Below, piece by piece: positions 1-10,672 of a DNA stretch of 64,000 nt. A program made the translations under genes and the position numbers. The stretch spans positions 2,963,501-3,027,500 of the forward strand of contig NZ_CP110679.1 of the NCBI RefSeq assembly GCF_026167525.1. Reading direction: 5' to 3'. The notes beneath the pieces are model-generated. The model was not told the DNA's origin, searched no databases, and saw nothing but the letters and a program-made list of their open reading frames with translations. The DNA comes from Sphingomonas sp. M1-B02 (GTDB lineage Bacteria; Pseudomonadota; Alphaproteobacteria; Sphingomonadales; Sphingomonadaceae). How positions within the stretch are numbered: position 1 is the first letter of the stretch; the number at the start of each line of letters is the position of its first letter.

Positions 1-2
1 TC

Positions 3-1199
3 GGCTTTGGCGGGTTCGAGGCGTGGACGGAGACCGTCTATGCCGAGGAGGAGCGCAACGCGCAGAAGCTCGACGCCAAGCTCAAGCTGGAGGAGCATTG
101 GCTGCTCCGCGGCGTGACCGGGCGGCGCAAGCGCAACCAGGGCCGGCTGACCAAGCTGCACGAGATGCGCGCCGAACGCGCGTCGATGCTCGGCCCGGCG
201 GGTGCGGCCAAGCTCGCGATCGGATCCGACGGCGCGCAGACCAAGGTCGTGATCGACGTGAAGGGCGTGACCAAGCGCTTCGGGGCCGGAGAGACTGCGC
301 GCACGATCATCGACAACCTCACGCTGCGGGTAACCAAGGGCGACCGCGTCGGCATCGTCGGCGCGAACGGCGCGGGCAAGACGACCCTGCTCAAGCTGCT
401 CACCGGCGAGTTGGAACCCGACGCGGGCGGCATCCGCCTCGCCAAGACGCTCGACAAGATCTTCATCGACCAGCAGCGCAGCCTGATGGACCCTGCCAAG
501 ACCGTCCGCGACGTGCTGACCCAGGGCGGCGAGTGGATCGACGTGCTCGGCGCCAAGAAGCATATCCACGGCTATCTCAAGGAGTTCCTGTTCGAGCCGG
601 GCCTCGCCGACGCCAAGATCGGTACGCTTTCCGGCGGCGAGCGTTCGCGGCTGCTGCTCGCGCGCGAATTCGCCCGGCCGTCGAACCTGCTGGTGCTCGA
701 CGAGCCGACCAACGATCTGGATCTCGAGACGCTCGATCTGCTCCAGGAAGTCATCGCCGATTATGAAGGCACCGTGCTGATCGTCAGCCACGATCGCGAC
801 TTTCTCGATCGGACGGTCACGGTTACGCTGGGGCTCGACGGTTCGGGAAAGGTCGATGTCGTCGCGGGCGGCTATGCCGATTGGGAGCGCCAGCGCCAGC
901 CCCGGTCCGCGGCGCGCAAGGCCAAGCCCGCGCCCGCTGCCGTGGCCGCGCCCAAGCCCAAGGCGGCCAAGCTCAGCTACAAGGATCAGCGCGACTATGA
1001 TCTGCTGCCCAAGCGGATCGAGGAGATCGACGCCCAGATCGTCCGCGACGAGGCGACGCTGGCCGATCCGGCGCTCTACACGCGCGATCCCGCGAAGTTT
1101 GCGAGCCTGAGCGACGGGATCACCGCGTTGCGCGCCGAGAAGGATGCCGCCGAATTGCGCTGGCTCGAGCTGGCGGAACAGGTCGAGGCGCTGGGCTAA
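3..1199 (+). CDS. uup: ABC-F family ATPase, Uup-like (5' partial)
   Basis: The frame is open from the left edge, so the first ATPase domain lies mostly outside the window. About 398 residues are visible. They run from the interdomain linker into a second ABC domain with Walker A GANGAGKTT (near base 360), the signature LSGGERSRLL and the Walker B/D-loop LVLDEPTNDLD. A charged coiled-coil tail of about 75 residues follows, starting near KLSYKDQRDYDLL, as in Uup. ABC-F proteins are soluble and lack membrane domains. Family members act on ribosomes or, for Uup, on branched DNA and tandem-repeat deletion. The stop overlaps the stop of the convergent kinase gene by 4 bp. The family is clear; the Uup assignment rests on the C-terminal domain. 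Confidence 0.9.
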   Translation, partial: GFGGFEAWTETVYAEEERNAQKLDAKLKLEEHWLLRGVTGRRKRNQGRLTKLHEMRAERASMLGPAGAAKLAIGSDGAQTKVVIDVKGVTKRFGAGETARTIIDNLTLRVTKGDRVGIVGANGAGKTTLLKLLTGELEPDAGGIRLAKTLDKIFIDQQRSLMDPAKTVRDVLTQGGEWIDVLGAKKHIHGYLKEFLFEPGLADAKIGTLSGGERSRLLLAREFARPSNLLVLDEPTNDLDLETLDLLQEVIADYEGTVLIVSHDRDFLDRTVTVTLGLDGSGKVDVVAGGYADWERQRQPRSAARKAKPAPAAVAAPKPKAAKLSYKDQRDYDLLPKRIEEIDAQIVRDEATLADPALYTRDPAKFASLSDGITALRAEKDAAELRWLELAEQVEALG

Positions 1200-2215
1200 G
1201 CTTCGAGATCGACGACCACGGTGGTGCCGCCGGGGCCGCTCTTGGTGGTGACCTTGCCGCGGGCCTGGCGAGCGAAGCCGTCGATCAGGCGCCGTCCCAA
1301 TCCGCCCTCGCGACCCTTGGTCTGCGCGGGTGCCGGCGTGCCGCAGCCGTCGTCGCGCACCGTCAGCCGCCATCCCGGCGCATGGGCCTCGAGGCGGACG
1401 TGAATAGCCCCATGATCGCGCCCCGCGAAGGCGTGCTTCGCGGCGTTGGTCACCAGCTCGTTGATGATGAGCCCCACCGAGACCGCCCGGTCGCGCGGGA
1501 GCGCCGCCGGCTCGGACTCGCACTCCAGCGTGATCGCCCCGCGCAGGAACAGCGCCTCCGAAAGCGCCGTGCACAATTCGTGGAGATAAGCCGCCATGTC
1601 GACCGTGCCCGGCGCCGCCGCCCCGCGATAGAGATGGCGATGCGCGCGCGCGATGCTCTCGACCCGGGCGAGCGCGCCGGCCAGCGCATCGGCGGTCTCG
1701 CCATTGCCCGCGCGGCGCCGCTGCATTTCGAGCAGCGACGCGACCAGCGTGAAATTATTCTTCACCCGATGGTCGAATTCCTCGAGAAACAGGTCGCGCT
1801 CGGCAATTTCCACGTCGCGCTCGGCCGCCGCCTGGCGCACCGCGCGGCGGAACAGCTCGGCAATCAGGACGATGGTCAGCGCACAGCCCAGCGCCACCGC
1901 GATCGCCGCGCCGTCCTTCGACGTGCCGAGTCGAAAGCCGCCCATCGGGGTCAGCGCGAAGTACCAGAAATAGAGGATGCAGAGCGATGCGGTCATGATC
2001 CCGGCCGGCCAGCGTCCGAACAATGTGGCGATCAACACTGCGGGAAAGGTGAGCGCGAACGGCGCGGCGGTCGGCGCGATGATATCGATGCCGACACGGA
2101 TGATCGCTGCGCCCCCCGTGACGAGGAATGCCAGCAGTATCTGCGTCACCCAGGCCGGCGCATAGGGCGCCAGCCGTTCGGGCAGATCAAGTTCCCCAAT
2201 TCGCCCCATTACCAT
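1196..2215 (-). CDS. Membrane sensor histidine kinase (DUF4118, HisKA_2/HWE type)
   Basis: A 339-residue kinase. Residues 20-125 hold about four hydrophobic segments in the DUF4118 (KdpD-like) arrangement. A short coiled coil leads to the phosphoacceptor motif EEFDHRVKNNF with His149, followed by SLLEMQRRR, which is diagnostic of the HisKA_2/HWE group rather than classical HisKA. The ATPase domain shows an N-box (INELVTNAAKHAF) and a G1 box (VRDDGCG). The group often phosphorylates single-domain regulators or PhyR-type stress regulators, but no response regulator is adjacent, so the partner is unknown. It lies 73 bp downstream of the DUF815 gene on the same strand and may be co-transcribed. 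No clear Shine-Dalgarno sequence precedes the start; an ATG two codons later is an alternative. Confidence 0.87.
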   Translation of the reverse strand: MVMGRIGELDLPERLAPYAPAWVTQILLAFLVTGGAAIIRVGIDIIAPTAAPFALTFPAVLIATLFGRWPAGIMTASLCILYFWYFALTPMGGFRLGTSKDGAAIAVALGCALTIVLIAELFRRAVRQAAAERDVEIAERDLFLEEFDHRVKNNFTLVASLLEMQRRRAGNGETADALAGALARVESIARAHRHLYRGAAAPGTVDMAAYLHELCTALSEALFLRGAITLECESEPAALPRDRAVSVGLIINELVTNAAKHAFAGRDHGAIHVRLEAHAPGWRLTVRDDGCGTPAPAQTKGREGGLGRRLIDGFARQARGKVTTKSGPGGTTVVVDLEA

Positions 2216-2288
2216 CGAATGAGGCGCGCGTTACTGAACGCCTGTCAAGCGAAGGCTTTAGACGACTAACTTCGATCAACACGTTTTC

Positions 2289-3098
2289 TTACAAAGACTT
2301 ACCCGCGCGCCCCGCAAGGTCCACGACATATTGCCAGGCCACCCGCCCCGAGCGGCTGCCGCGCCGGGTTGCCCAGTTGATCGCTTCGGCGGGATCGAAG
2401 GCCAAACCGTGCGCGTCGGCATAGCCACGAACGATCTCGACATAGATATCCTGGTCGATCGCGTGGAAGCCCAGGCTGAGCCCGAAGCGATCGGCAAGCG
2501 CCAGCGAGTCGTCGACCGAATCGCGCGGATTGATGGCGCTGGCCTGTTCGGCAATGTCGCGGGGTACGAGGTGGCGGCGGTTCGAGGTCACGATCAGCCG
2601 GGCATTGGCTGGCCGCGCCTCGGCCCCGCCTTCGAGTAGCGAGCGCAGCGCACGGGCGTCGCCGGCGGCGTCGAAGCCGAGATCGTCGAGGAAGATCGCG
2701 AACGGACGATCGACCTTCGCCAGCGCGGCGAACAATTGGGGCAGAGTCTCGAGATGCTGCGTTACCGCCTCGACCAAGGCAAGATCGCCGCCGCGTGCCT
2801 GCACCGCGGCGACCGAACTCTTCACCAGCGCCGACTTGCCGGTGCCGCGCGCGCCCCACAGCAACACGTCCTGCGCTGCATGGCCGTGCGCCAGCCGATC
2901 GAGATTGGCGACCAACGCGTCGCGCTGGGCGTCGACCCCGTGGAGCATCGCGAGCGGCAGCGGCGCAAAGGCGCGAGCGGCGGCCAGGCTGTTGCCCCGC
3001 CACACATAAGCGGGATGCGCGCGCAGATCGGCGGGCGATGCTGGCGGCGGCGCGAGGCGATCGAGCGCGTCGGCGATGCGGGCGAGGGGGTCGGTCAT
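2289..3098 (-). CDS. DUF815-family AAA-type ATPase
   Basis: A 269-residue P-loop protein of the DUF815 family (AAA+-like, function poorly known). Walker A is WGARGTGKSAL and the Walker B-like segment is FAIFLDDLGF. Sensor-type Asn/Arg residues follow in LIVTSNRRHLVPRD, with a C-terminal helical lid. The frame stays open to base 3230, but the added 44 residues are translated from the intergenic repeat, so I place the start at the ATG at 3098, where the conserved N-terminus MTDPLARIADAL begins. The gene is single-copy in most alphaproteobacteria and is followed by the kinase gene. The substrate is unknown. Confidence 0.85.
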   Translation of the reverse strand: MTDPLARIADALDRLAPPPASPADLRAHPAYVWRGNSLAAARAFAPLPLAMLHGVDAQRDALVANLDRLAHGHAAQDVLLWGARGTGKSALVKSSVAAVQARGGDLALVEAVTQHLETLPQLFAALAKVDRPFAIFLDDLGFDAAGDARALRSLLEGGAEARPANARLIVTSNRRHLVPRDIAEQASAINPRDSVDDSLALADRFGLSLGFHAIDQDIYVEIVRGYADAHGLAFDPAEAINWATRRGSRSGRVAWQYVVDLAGRAGKSL

Positions 3099-3152
3099 GG
3101 GGGGGGTATAGATATTTTTGGAGGCGTGTGGGGAGGATTCAGGCGATTCGCC

Positions 3153-3299
3153 CTCTTCCCTCTCCCCTTGTGGGAGAGGGAGGGAGCCGATGAAATCGGC
3201 GGAAGGGTGAGGGGGAGTGTGTCTCACCATACGTCCCCCTCATCCTTCCCACTCGCTTCGCGAGCGGCCCCCTTCCTTCTCCCACAAGGGGAGAAGGAG
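3153..3299. repeat. Inverted pair of intergenic hairpin repeats
   Basis: Two related arms face each other (about 3153-3216 and 3234-3299). Each has a core hairpin (CCTCTCCCCTTGTGGGAGAG on the left; its equivalent CTTCTCCCACAAGGGGAGAA on the right), then a smaller hairpin with a variable stem (CCGATgaaATCGG; GCTCGcgaaGCGAG), then a GGAAGGxTGAGGGGG block. The variable stems differ in sequence but both pair, which suggests selection for structure. It lies between the DUF815 gene and a divergent small gene. It is a different family from the repeats at 24.8, 32.1 and 60.8 kb. Confidence 0.85.
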
Positions 3300-3351
3300 T
3301 TTCAGCATCGGCCTACTTTCGGACGTTTGATGCAGCGGGTAGGATGGCTTG

Positions 3352-3621
3352 ATGAGTGACGACACCGCCTTGCGAACAGTCCAAATCGTCCTGCACTGGG
3401 CTTGGGATCCGATTGGCGTGAGAGGCATCAAAGAGGCTGCCGACGAATACGATATGTACGCGACCCGAGTGCTTGAATTGCTGGAGGCCGATGCACCGGA
3501 CGAGCGGATCAGCGACTATCTCACAAGCGTCGTTCGGGATCGGATGGGGCTAGCCGAAGACACCGACCGGGATAAGGACGTGTCTTTGATGTTGCGGCAG
3601 CTTTACGCCATTGGCCGGTAA
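3352..3621 (+). CDS. Small protein of unknown function
   Basis: An 89-residue acidic soluble protein that I do not recognise. It has no signal peptide or membrane segment and is predicted largely helical (for example RVLELLEADAPDERISDYLTS and the C-terminal MLRQLYAIG). An in-frame TTG lies one codon upstream of the ATG; I chose the ATG (MSDDT). No strong Shine-Dalgarno sequence is visible. It sits alone between an inverted repeat pair and the convergent TPR gene, and its base composition is somewhat less GC-rich than its neighbours, so recent acquisition is possible. The open frame and coding-like composition support a real gene, but nothing identifies its job. Confidence 0.6.
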   Translation: MSDDTALRTVQIVLHWAWDPIGVRGIKEAADEYDMYATRVLELLEADAPDERISDYLTSVVRDRMGLAEDTDRDKDVSLMLRQLYAIGR

Positions 3622-3656
3622 GTAAATGTCCGCATAGCGCCACCTGCTGCCCCAAA

Positions 3657-5715
3657 TCAGCCAGTCCCCGCCACCAGCGCCGTCGCCGCCGCCCGCTCGG
3701 TAAAGCCCGGATCCGCCAGCGCCGCCTGTGCCTGCGTGCGCGCCTCGGCCTTGCGGTTGAGGTCGGCATAGACCTGCGCCAGATGCCAGCGCAGGCCGGG
3801 GTGGCGTGGCGCGAGGACGACGGCTTTCTGCAGCAGTTCCAGCGCGCCGGGCAGATCGCCGCTGCGATAGAGCGCCCAGCCGAAGGCGTCGGCTACCGCG
3901 GGGTTGGCCGGGGCGAGGCCATAGGCCGCTTCGCCGAACTCGATCGCGGTCGCGGTCTCACCCGCGCCGGTATAGGCCGCGGCGAGATCGGTGTTTAGCG
4001 CCGCGTCGCCGTCGCCGATCCGCGCGCGCAGTGTCTCGAGCGAGTCGATCGCGGCGTCATAGTCGCCGGCGACGAGCTGCCAGTGCGCGGAGAGGCGGAG
4101 TGCGGCGGTGTTGACCGGGTTTTGCGAGAGGAACAGCGCCAGGACATTGGCGGCGTCGCCGCGGCGGCCGGCGCGTTCGAGCGATTCGACCAGGCGGAGC
4201 ATCGTCGGCTCGTCGAAGCGGAGATCGGCCGCAGTGCGATAGGCAGTCGCAGCATCGCCGTAGCGATCGAGCAGCATCAGCGTGTCGCCGACCAGGATAT
4301 GCGCGGCGGGCGCGCCCCGATTGCCGGCGGCGATCTCCTGCGCCTTGGCGAGCGCGCCGGGCAGATTTCCCTGATCGATCAGCGCGCGGATCAGCGGCAC
4401 CGTCGCGCCCGGGTCGCCGGGGCGCAGCGCGGCGTCGCCGGCGAGTACCGCCACCGAATCGTCGGCGCTGAACGCACCGGGCTCGCCGATCGCGGGGTAA
4501 GCCGCACGATCCAGGAAACGCGCGGCATTGGCGCGATCACCGATCCGCTCGAAACCGCGTGCGACCAAAGTGAGCGCATAGCTGTCGGCATCGTTGCGGG
4601 CGACCACCGGGCGCAGCATGTCGATCGCGTTGCGCGCCGAATCGGTGCGGAGCAGCGCCACCGCGAGCAGCTTGCGCGCAGTGATGTTCATCGGCTGGTT
4701 GTTGACGAGGGTCCGCAATTTCTCGATCGCCTGCTGATAGTCGCCGGCCTGGATGTCGAGCGTGCTGCCCAGCAGCATCGCGCCCGGCAGCGACGCGACG
4801 CCGCCCCGTGTCTTCTCCATCAGGCTGCGGGCGAGATCGAATTTGCCGGCGCGGGCGGCGATCACCGCCTGGAGATAGAGCGCCTCGGGACTGCCGGGGC
4901 GTACCTCCAGCGCGCGGCGGGTGACCGCGAGCGCATCGACGGTGCGGCCGACATCGCCCAGCGTGGCGGCATATTCGATCAATATATCGTGGCGCGCGGG
5001 ATCGCGTTTGAGCGCGGATTCGAACCAGGGCAGCGACGCGACCAGGCCATATTGGCCGCGGACCAGCTCGCCGCGCAGCTGCAGCGCGTCGATATTGCCG
5101 GGCGCGAGCTTGACCGCCTGTTCGGACGCGGCGATCGCGCCGAGCAGGTCGCCGGCGGCATATTTGAAGCGCCCCATATCGGTCCAGACTTCGGAATCCT
5201 GCGGGGCGATCTGCATCGCCGCGTTGAGCGCGGCGAGCGCCCCGGGCAGATTGCCGAGCCCGGTGAGCGCGCGCGCGCGGATGCGCAGCGCATAGGTGCG
5301 GAAGCGCGGATCGGCCTTGTCGAGCTCGGCGAGCGCTTTCTCTTCCTCGCCCTGCAGCAACTGCGCGTGCGCGCGCAGATGCGGGACCAGCTTGGCGTCG
5401 TAGCCGGCCTCGACCGCGCGCTGCACCTCGGCCTCGGCGCCGACACCGTCGTCGAGCGCGAGCATCGCCAGCGTCAGCGCGATATGCGGCTCGGGGCTGC
5501 CGGGATCGCTGCGCACCGCGGCGAGCGCTTCGTCCCGCGCGGCGGTGGCATTGTCGGCCTTGAGCAAGGCGAGGCTGCGCTGGGTCGCCTGGCGCGCGCT
5601 CTCGGGATCCTGGCGCACCGGAGAGAGGGTGAACCAGGCGATCAGGGCGACCGCAAAGGCAAGCACGCAAAGCGCGATCACCAGGACCTTGCGAAAGACG
5701 CGTGGGCGGGGGGTG

Positions 5716-5732
<17 letters not shown>
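3657..5732 (-). CDS. Membrane-anchored TPR protein of the XrtA/PEP-CTERM locus
   Basis: 691 residues. A basic N-terminus (RPRVFRK) is followed by one membrane segment at about 15-37, then tetratricopeptide repeats to the C-terminus (for example ALAALNAAMQIAPQDSEVWTDMG and ALELLQKAVVLAPRHPGLRWHL), so the repeat domain is probably periplasmic. It is the last gene of a four-gene operon and starts 17 bp inside prsR. In XrtA/exosortase systems a TPR protein called PrsT accompanies PrsK and PrsR. This one is shorter than typical PrsT and lacks a lipobox, so I leave the symbol blank. A scaffold role in exopolysaccharide assembly or export is inferred from context. Confidence 0.8.
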
Positions 5733-7073
<1,341 letters not shown>

Positions 7074-7077
<4 letters not shown>

Positions 7078-9131
7078 GCCGCGCGCTCCACCGCGGTGCC
7101 CACGGCGTGCGCGCTCTTCAGGATCAGGCGGAAGCGGGTGCCCTGGCCTTCGCGCGAGACGACTTCGATTCGGCCCTGCATCGCATCGGCAAGCTGGCGC
7201 GCCTCGAACGCGCCGATGCCGAAGCCGCCGGGCTTCGACGAGACGAAGGGCTTGAACAATTTGTCGCGCACGAAGCCGGGCGACATGCCGCAGCCCTGAT
7301 CGATGACGTCGATCGCGATGTCGGCCCCGATCGGGCTGATGGCGATCGTCACCGGCTCGTTCGGCGGGCTGGCTTCGATCGCATTCTGGACGAGGTGGCC
7401 GAGCAATTGCTCGAGCGCGGCGGGATCGGCGAGCGCGATGGCGTTGCGCGCGCCGCTGCTCGTCACCGGATGCTGGGTGCGGCGCGCGGCGGCGATCCGC
7501 TCGACCAGCGGCACCAGTTCCACCGCGTGCGGCGCCTCTGTGCGGCTGCGATGATGCTGGGAGAGGCGGGCGAGCAGTCCATTCATCCGCTCGGCCGAAT
7601 CGTGGAGCGTCGCGACCATATCGGCCCGGAATTCGGGCTTGTCGGCATGCCGCTCGGCATTGCGCGCGGTCAGCGTGAGCTGGCTGACCAGGTTTTTGAT
7701 ATCATGCAGAATGAACGCGAACCGGCGGTTGAATTCGTCGAACCGCTGCGCATCGGCCAGGGCCTCCTGCGCCCGCGCCTCGCAGAGATAGGAGGCTACC
7801 TGCCGCCCTGCGACCTTGAGCAGATCGAAATCCTCCCAGTCGAGCGGGCGGCTGGCCGGCGGCCGTGCGAGCAGGATCGCGCCGGCCAATTTGCCGAGAT
7901 GCGGCAGCGGCACGAGCAGCCATGCCTCGGGCGCGTCGAGCATCCATTGCGGGATGGCGTGTGTATCGGGACTGTACGGCTCGTCGCGGCGGACCATGTC
8001 GAGATCGATGATCCGCCCGGTCGCGGCCAGATGCGTGGACAGGGCTGGATCGGCGGCGACGGGCAGTGTGCCGGGATCCCAGTTCCACTGCGCACTCGGG
8101 CACAGTCCGGCGCCGTCGGGCACCAGGAGGACGCCCGCCGGCGATACCATCAGATCGGCCATCGCCCGCACGATGCGCTGCTCGAGCGGCGCGGCGCCCT
8201 CGGGCGCGCCCAGCGTCTCGGTGAAACGCATCCATTCGGCGCGATAATCGTAGCGGTGGCGGAAGAAGTGCTTGGCGAGCTTGACCTTGATCCACCCGCG
8301 CAGCCAGCTGTTGGAGACCAGAGTGAGGATGGCTGCGGTCGAGCCGAGCACGAAGGCGGTCTGCAGAATGCGGGCGTTGCTCCCGCCAACGGTTGCGATC
8401 GCGCTGGTGGCAAGCGCCAGGAAAGCGAAATAGGCTCCGATCGCGACGAGCGACAGCGACTGATAGGTCACCGTGCGCGACACCCGGACGTTCCATTCCT
8501 CCTTGCGCTGCAGCGCGATGCCGAACGCCGAGCCGACGACGATCATCGCGAGGCCGCGCAACACCAGCGGCTCTAGCCGCCATTGCGCAGTCAGATAGGC
8601 GGTGCCGAAGAGGAGGAAATCGGTGAGCCAAAGCCCGGCGAGCGCGACCACGATCCAGCGCAGCGAACCGCCGGCTGCCGGGTTGAGCGCCGAATAGAGC
8701 GCCTGGACGAGCACGAGCGCCGCGACGGCGACCAGCATGCGCAGCAAGGGCAGGGCATTGCCGACCTGCACGGCCACATCGGGGGTGCCGGTGCTGCCGA
8801 TAAAGTGGGCGGTGAGCGATGCGATCGCGACGAGCGCGACGACGCCATAGACGGTGCCCAGCGCCAAAGGCGGCCGGACATTGCCGTCGCGCCGATGCAG
8901 CACGATCATGAAGCCGAGCCAGGCGAGATTGCGCAGCGTCTCGGCGATGTGGGTGACGATCTCGCCCGCCCCGATCCCCGCGACCGCCAGCGCCCAGAGC
9001 GCAGTCATTCCCAGCGCACTGACGAGCGGGCGACGCGGCAGGCTGCTCTCGGTCGACCGCCACGCCCACAGCGCCAGCGCCCCGAACAGCAAGGCCGCGA
9101 GCGCATGACTCCACAGGATCAGCGCAGTCAT
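7074..9131 (-). CDS. prsK: XrtA/PEP-CTERM system histidine kinase PrsK
   Basis: 685 residues. The N-terminal 290 or so are highly hydrophobic (about ten membrane segments), followed by a GAF-like region, a phosphoacceptor helix with LHDIKNLVSQL, and an HATPase domain (HLVQNAIEAS, DQGCGM, GGFGIGAFEARQLA). This matches the PrsK family, partner of PrsR just downstream (4-bp overlap). I use the ATG at 9131, which overlaps the stop of the upstream glycosyltransferase as TGATG; an in-frame TTG one codon earlier is less likely. The input signal is unknown; family context suggests control of exopolysaccharide and PEP-CTERM protein production. Confidence 0.92.
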
Positions 9132-10519
9132 CAACGCGCGCCTTCGGGGAACAGCACGACGCGGATCGTCTGCAGCAGGATCAATATATCGAGGAAGGGC
9201 GAATAATTCTTCGCGTAGAACAGGTCATATTCGAGCTTCTGGCGCGAATCCTCGATCGAGGCGCCATAGGGATAGTTGATCTGCGCCCAGCCGGTGATGC
9301 CGGGCTTCACCATGTGGCGCTCGGCATAATAAGGCAGCTTTTGCTCGAGGTCCTCGACGAACTGCGGCCGCTCGGGACGCGGGCCGACGAAACTCATCTC
9401 GCCCTTGAGCACGCTCCAGCATTGCGGCAGTTCGTCGATCCGGGTCTTGCGGATGATCCGGCCGACGCGGGTGATGCGCGGATCGTCTTTCTCCGCCCAG
9501 ACCGCCTTGCCGCCGATTTCCGCATCCTGGCGCATAGAGCGCAGCTTGATGACGTCGAACCCCTGCCCGAACAGGCCGACGCGTCGCTGGCGATAGAAAG
9601 CCGGGCCCTTGCTCTCGAGCCGGATCAAGACCGCGGTGACCAGGATCACCGGCAGCATCAGGACGAGAAGCAGCAGGCTGGCGCTGATGTCGAACAGCCG
9701 CTTGAACGCGCTGGAGACCATCCGGCCGGACGAGAAGCCGTCGGAGAAGATCAGCCAGCTGGGATTGACGCTGTCGAGATCGACGCGGCCGGTCTCGCGC
9801 TCGAGAAAGGTCGAGATTTCGTTGACATGCACGCCGGTCGTCTTGACCCGCAGCAGGTCCTTGAGTGGCAGCGCGTTGCGCCGTTCCTCGAGCGCCAGCA
9901 CCACTTCGCTGGCGTTGAGCAATACGACATGGTCGGCAAGATTGTAGATCGCGTCGCGCGCGATCGCTTCGGGGATCACGCGGTTGGCCTCGCTCATCGA
10001 GACATAGCCGACGACCGCGAAACCGGCGCCCGGCGTCTTGGCAAGCAGCTTGAGCCGCGCCGCGCGCGGGCCCGCGCCCAGCACGACGATCCGCCGCTTG
10101 AACGCCTGGCTGCCCAGCGTCTTGCCGAGCAGGATGCGCAGGAAGATCAGCAGGAGGATCGACGCGGTCATCGCGTAGAGCAGGTTCGATCGCCAGAAAC
10201 TGATTTCGGGGATCATGAAATAGAGCACGCTGAGGCCGATCACGCCGAGCGAAATCGCCACGATCAGCCGCGCCGTCGCATAGCGTAGCGATTGCAGCGA
10301 ATCCGCCCCGTACACCCCGACCGAGATCATCGCGACGTGGATGAAGATCGCGTAGCTTACCAGCTGCGGAAGCCGCGATACCATCGGCGAGGGCCCCATA
10401 TCGAGCTGATGCGCGCGAAACAGCCAGCCGAGCTCGCCCGCGACCAGCAACAGGACGACGTCCAGCAGACCGAGAAGCAGCACCGCGTTGGGCACATAAT
10501 GCTTGAACAGGCGTATCAT
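9131..10519 (-). CDS. XrtA-associated undecaprenyl-phosphate sugar transferase (TIGR03013-like)
   Basis: 462 residues. It has four or five N-terminal membrane segments, a central nucleotide-binding-like region (RIVVLGAGPRAARL), then a bacterial sugar transferase domain: FKRLFDISASLLLLV membrane helix, PAFYRQRRVG, KLRSM, and the catalytic tail DELPQCWSVLKGEMSFVGPRPE with KPGITGWAQI. Such enzymes transfer the first sugar-1-phosphate onto undecaprenyl phosphate to start exopolysaccharide repeat-unit synthesis at the inner membrane. It is the first gene of the operon with prsK, prsR and the TPR gene, all chained by overlaps, which fits the TIGR03013 family tied to exosortase systems. The exosortase itself is not in the window. 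Confidence 0.92.
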   Translation of the reverse strand: MIRLFKHYVPNAVLLLGLLDVVLLLVAGELGWLFRAHQLDMGPSPMVSRLPQLVSYAIFIHVAMISVGVYGADSLQSLRYATARLIVAISLGVIGLSVLYFMIPEISFWRSNLLYAMTASILLLIFLRILLGKTLGSQAFKRRIVVLGAGPRAARLKLLAKTPGAGFAVVGYVSMSEANRVIPEAIARDAIYNLADHVVLLNASEVVLALEERRNALPLKDLLRVKTTGVHVNEISTFLERETGRVDLDSVNPSWLIFSDGFSSGRMVSSAFKRLFDISASLLLLVLMLPVILVTAVLIRLESKGPAFYRQRRVGLFGQGFDVIKLRSMRQDAEIGGKAVWAEKDDPRITRVGRIIRKTRIDELPQCWSVLKGEMSFVGPRPERPQFVEDLEQKLPYYAERHMVKPGITGWAQINYPYGASIEDSRQKLEYDLFYAKNYSPFLDILILLQTIRVVLFPEGAR

Positions 10520-10672
10520 GACGGTGGAGACTTAGAAGAGAAGTGTAAACAAACCCGACACGCCTTCGAGCCGTTCGAAAATTTGGCGGAAGGAGCCGAA
10601 ACCGTTCCGGCTGCGCACCGTTTAATGCGCGGGGCGAACACCTATATTCGAGCGAACAGGGAGCGATTCTTC

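Noticed and set aside
10292..10672. N-terminal extension of the guanylyltransferase gene
   Set aside because: It covers the divergent sugar transferase start and promoter region; the conserved family N-terminus begins at 10673.
10520..10672. Sigma-54 promoter in front of the sugar transferase operon
   Set aside because: I looked for GG-N10-GC on both strands; near matches have the wrong spacing.
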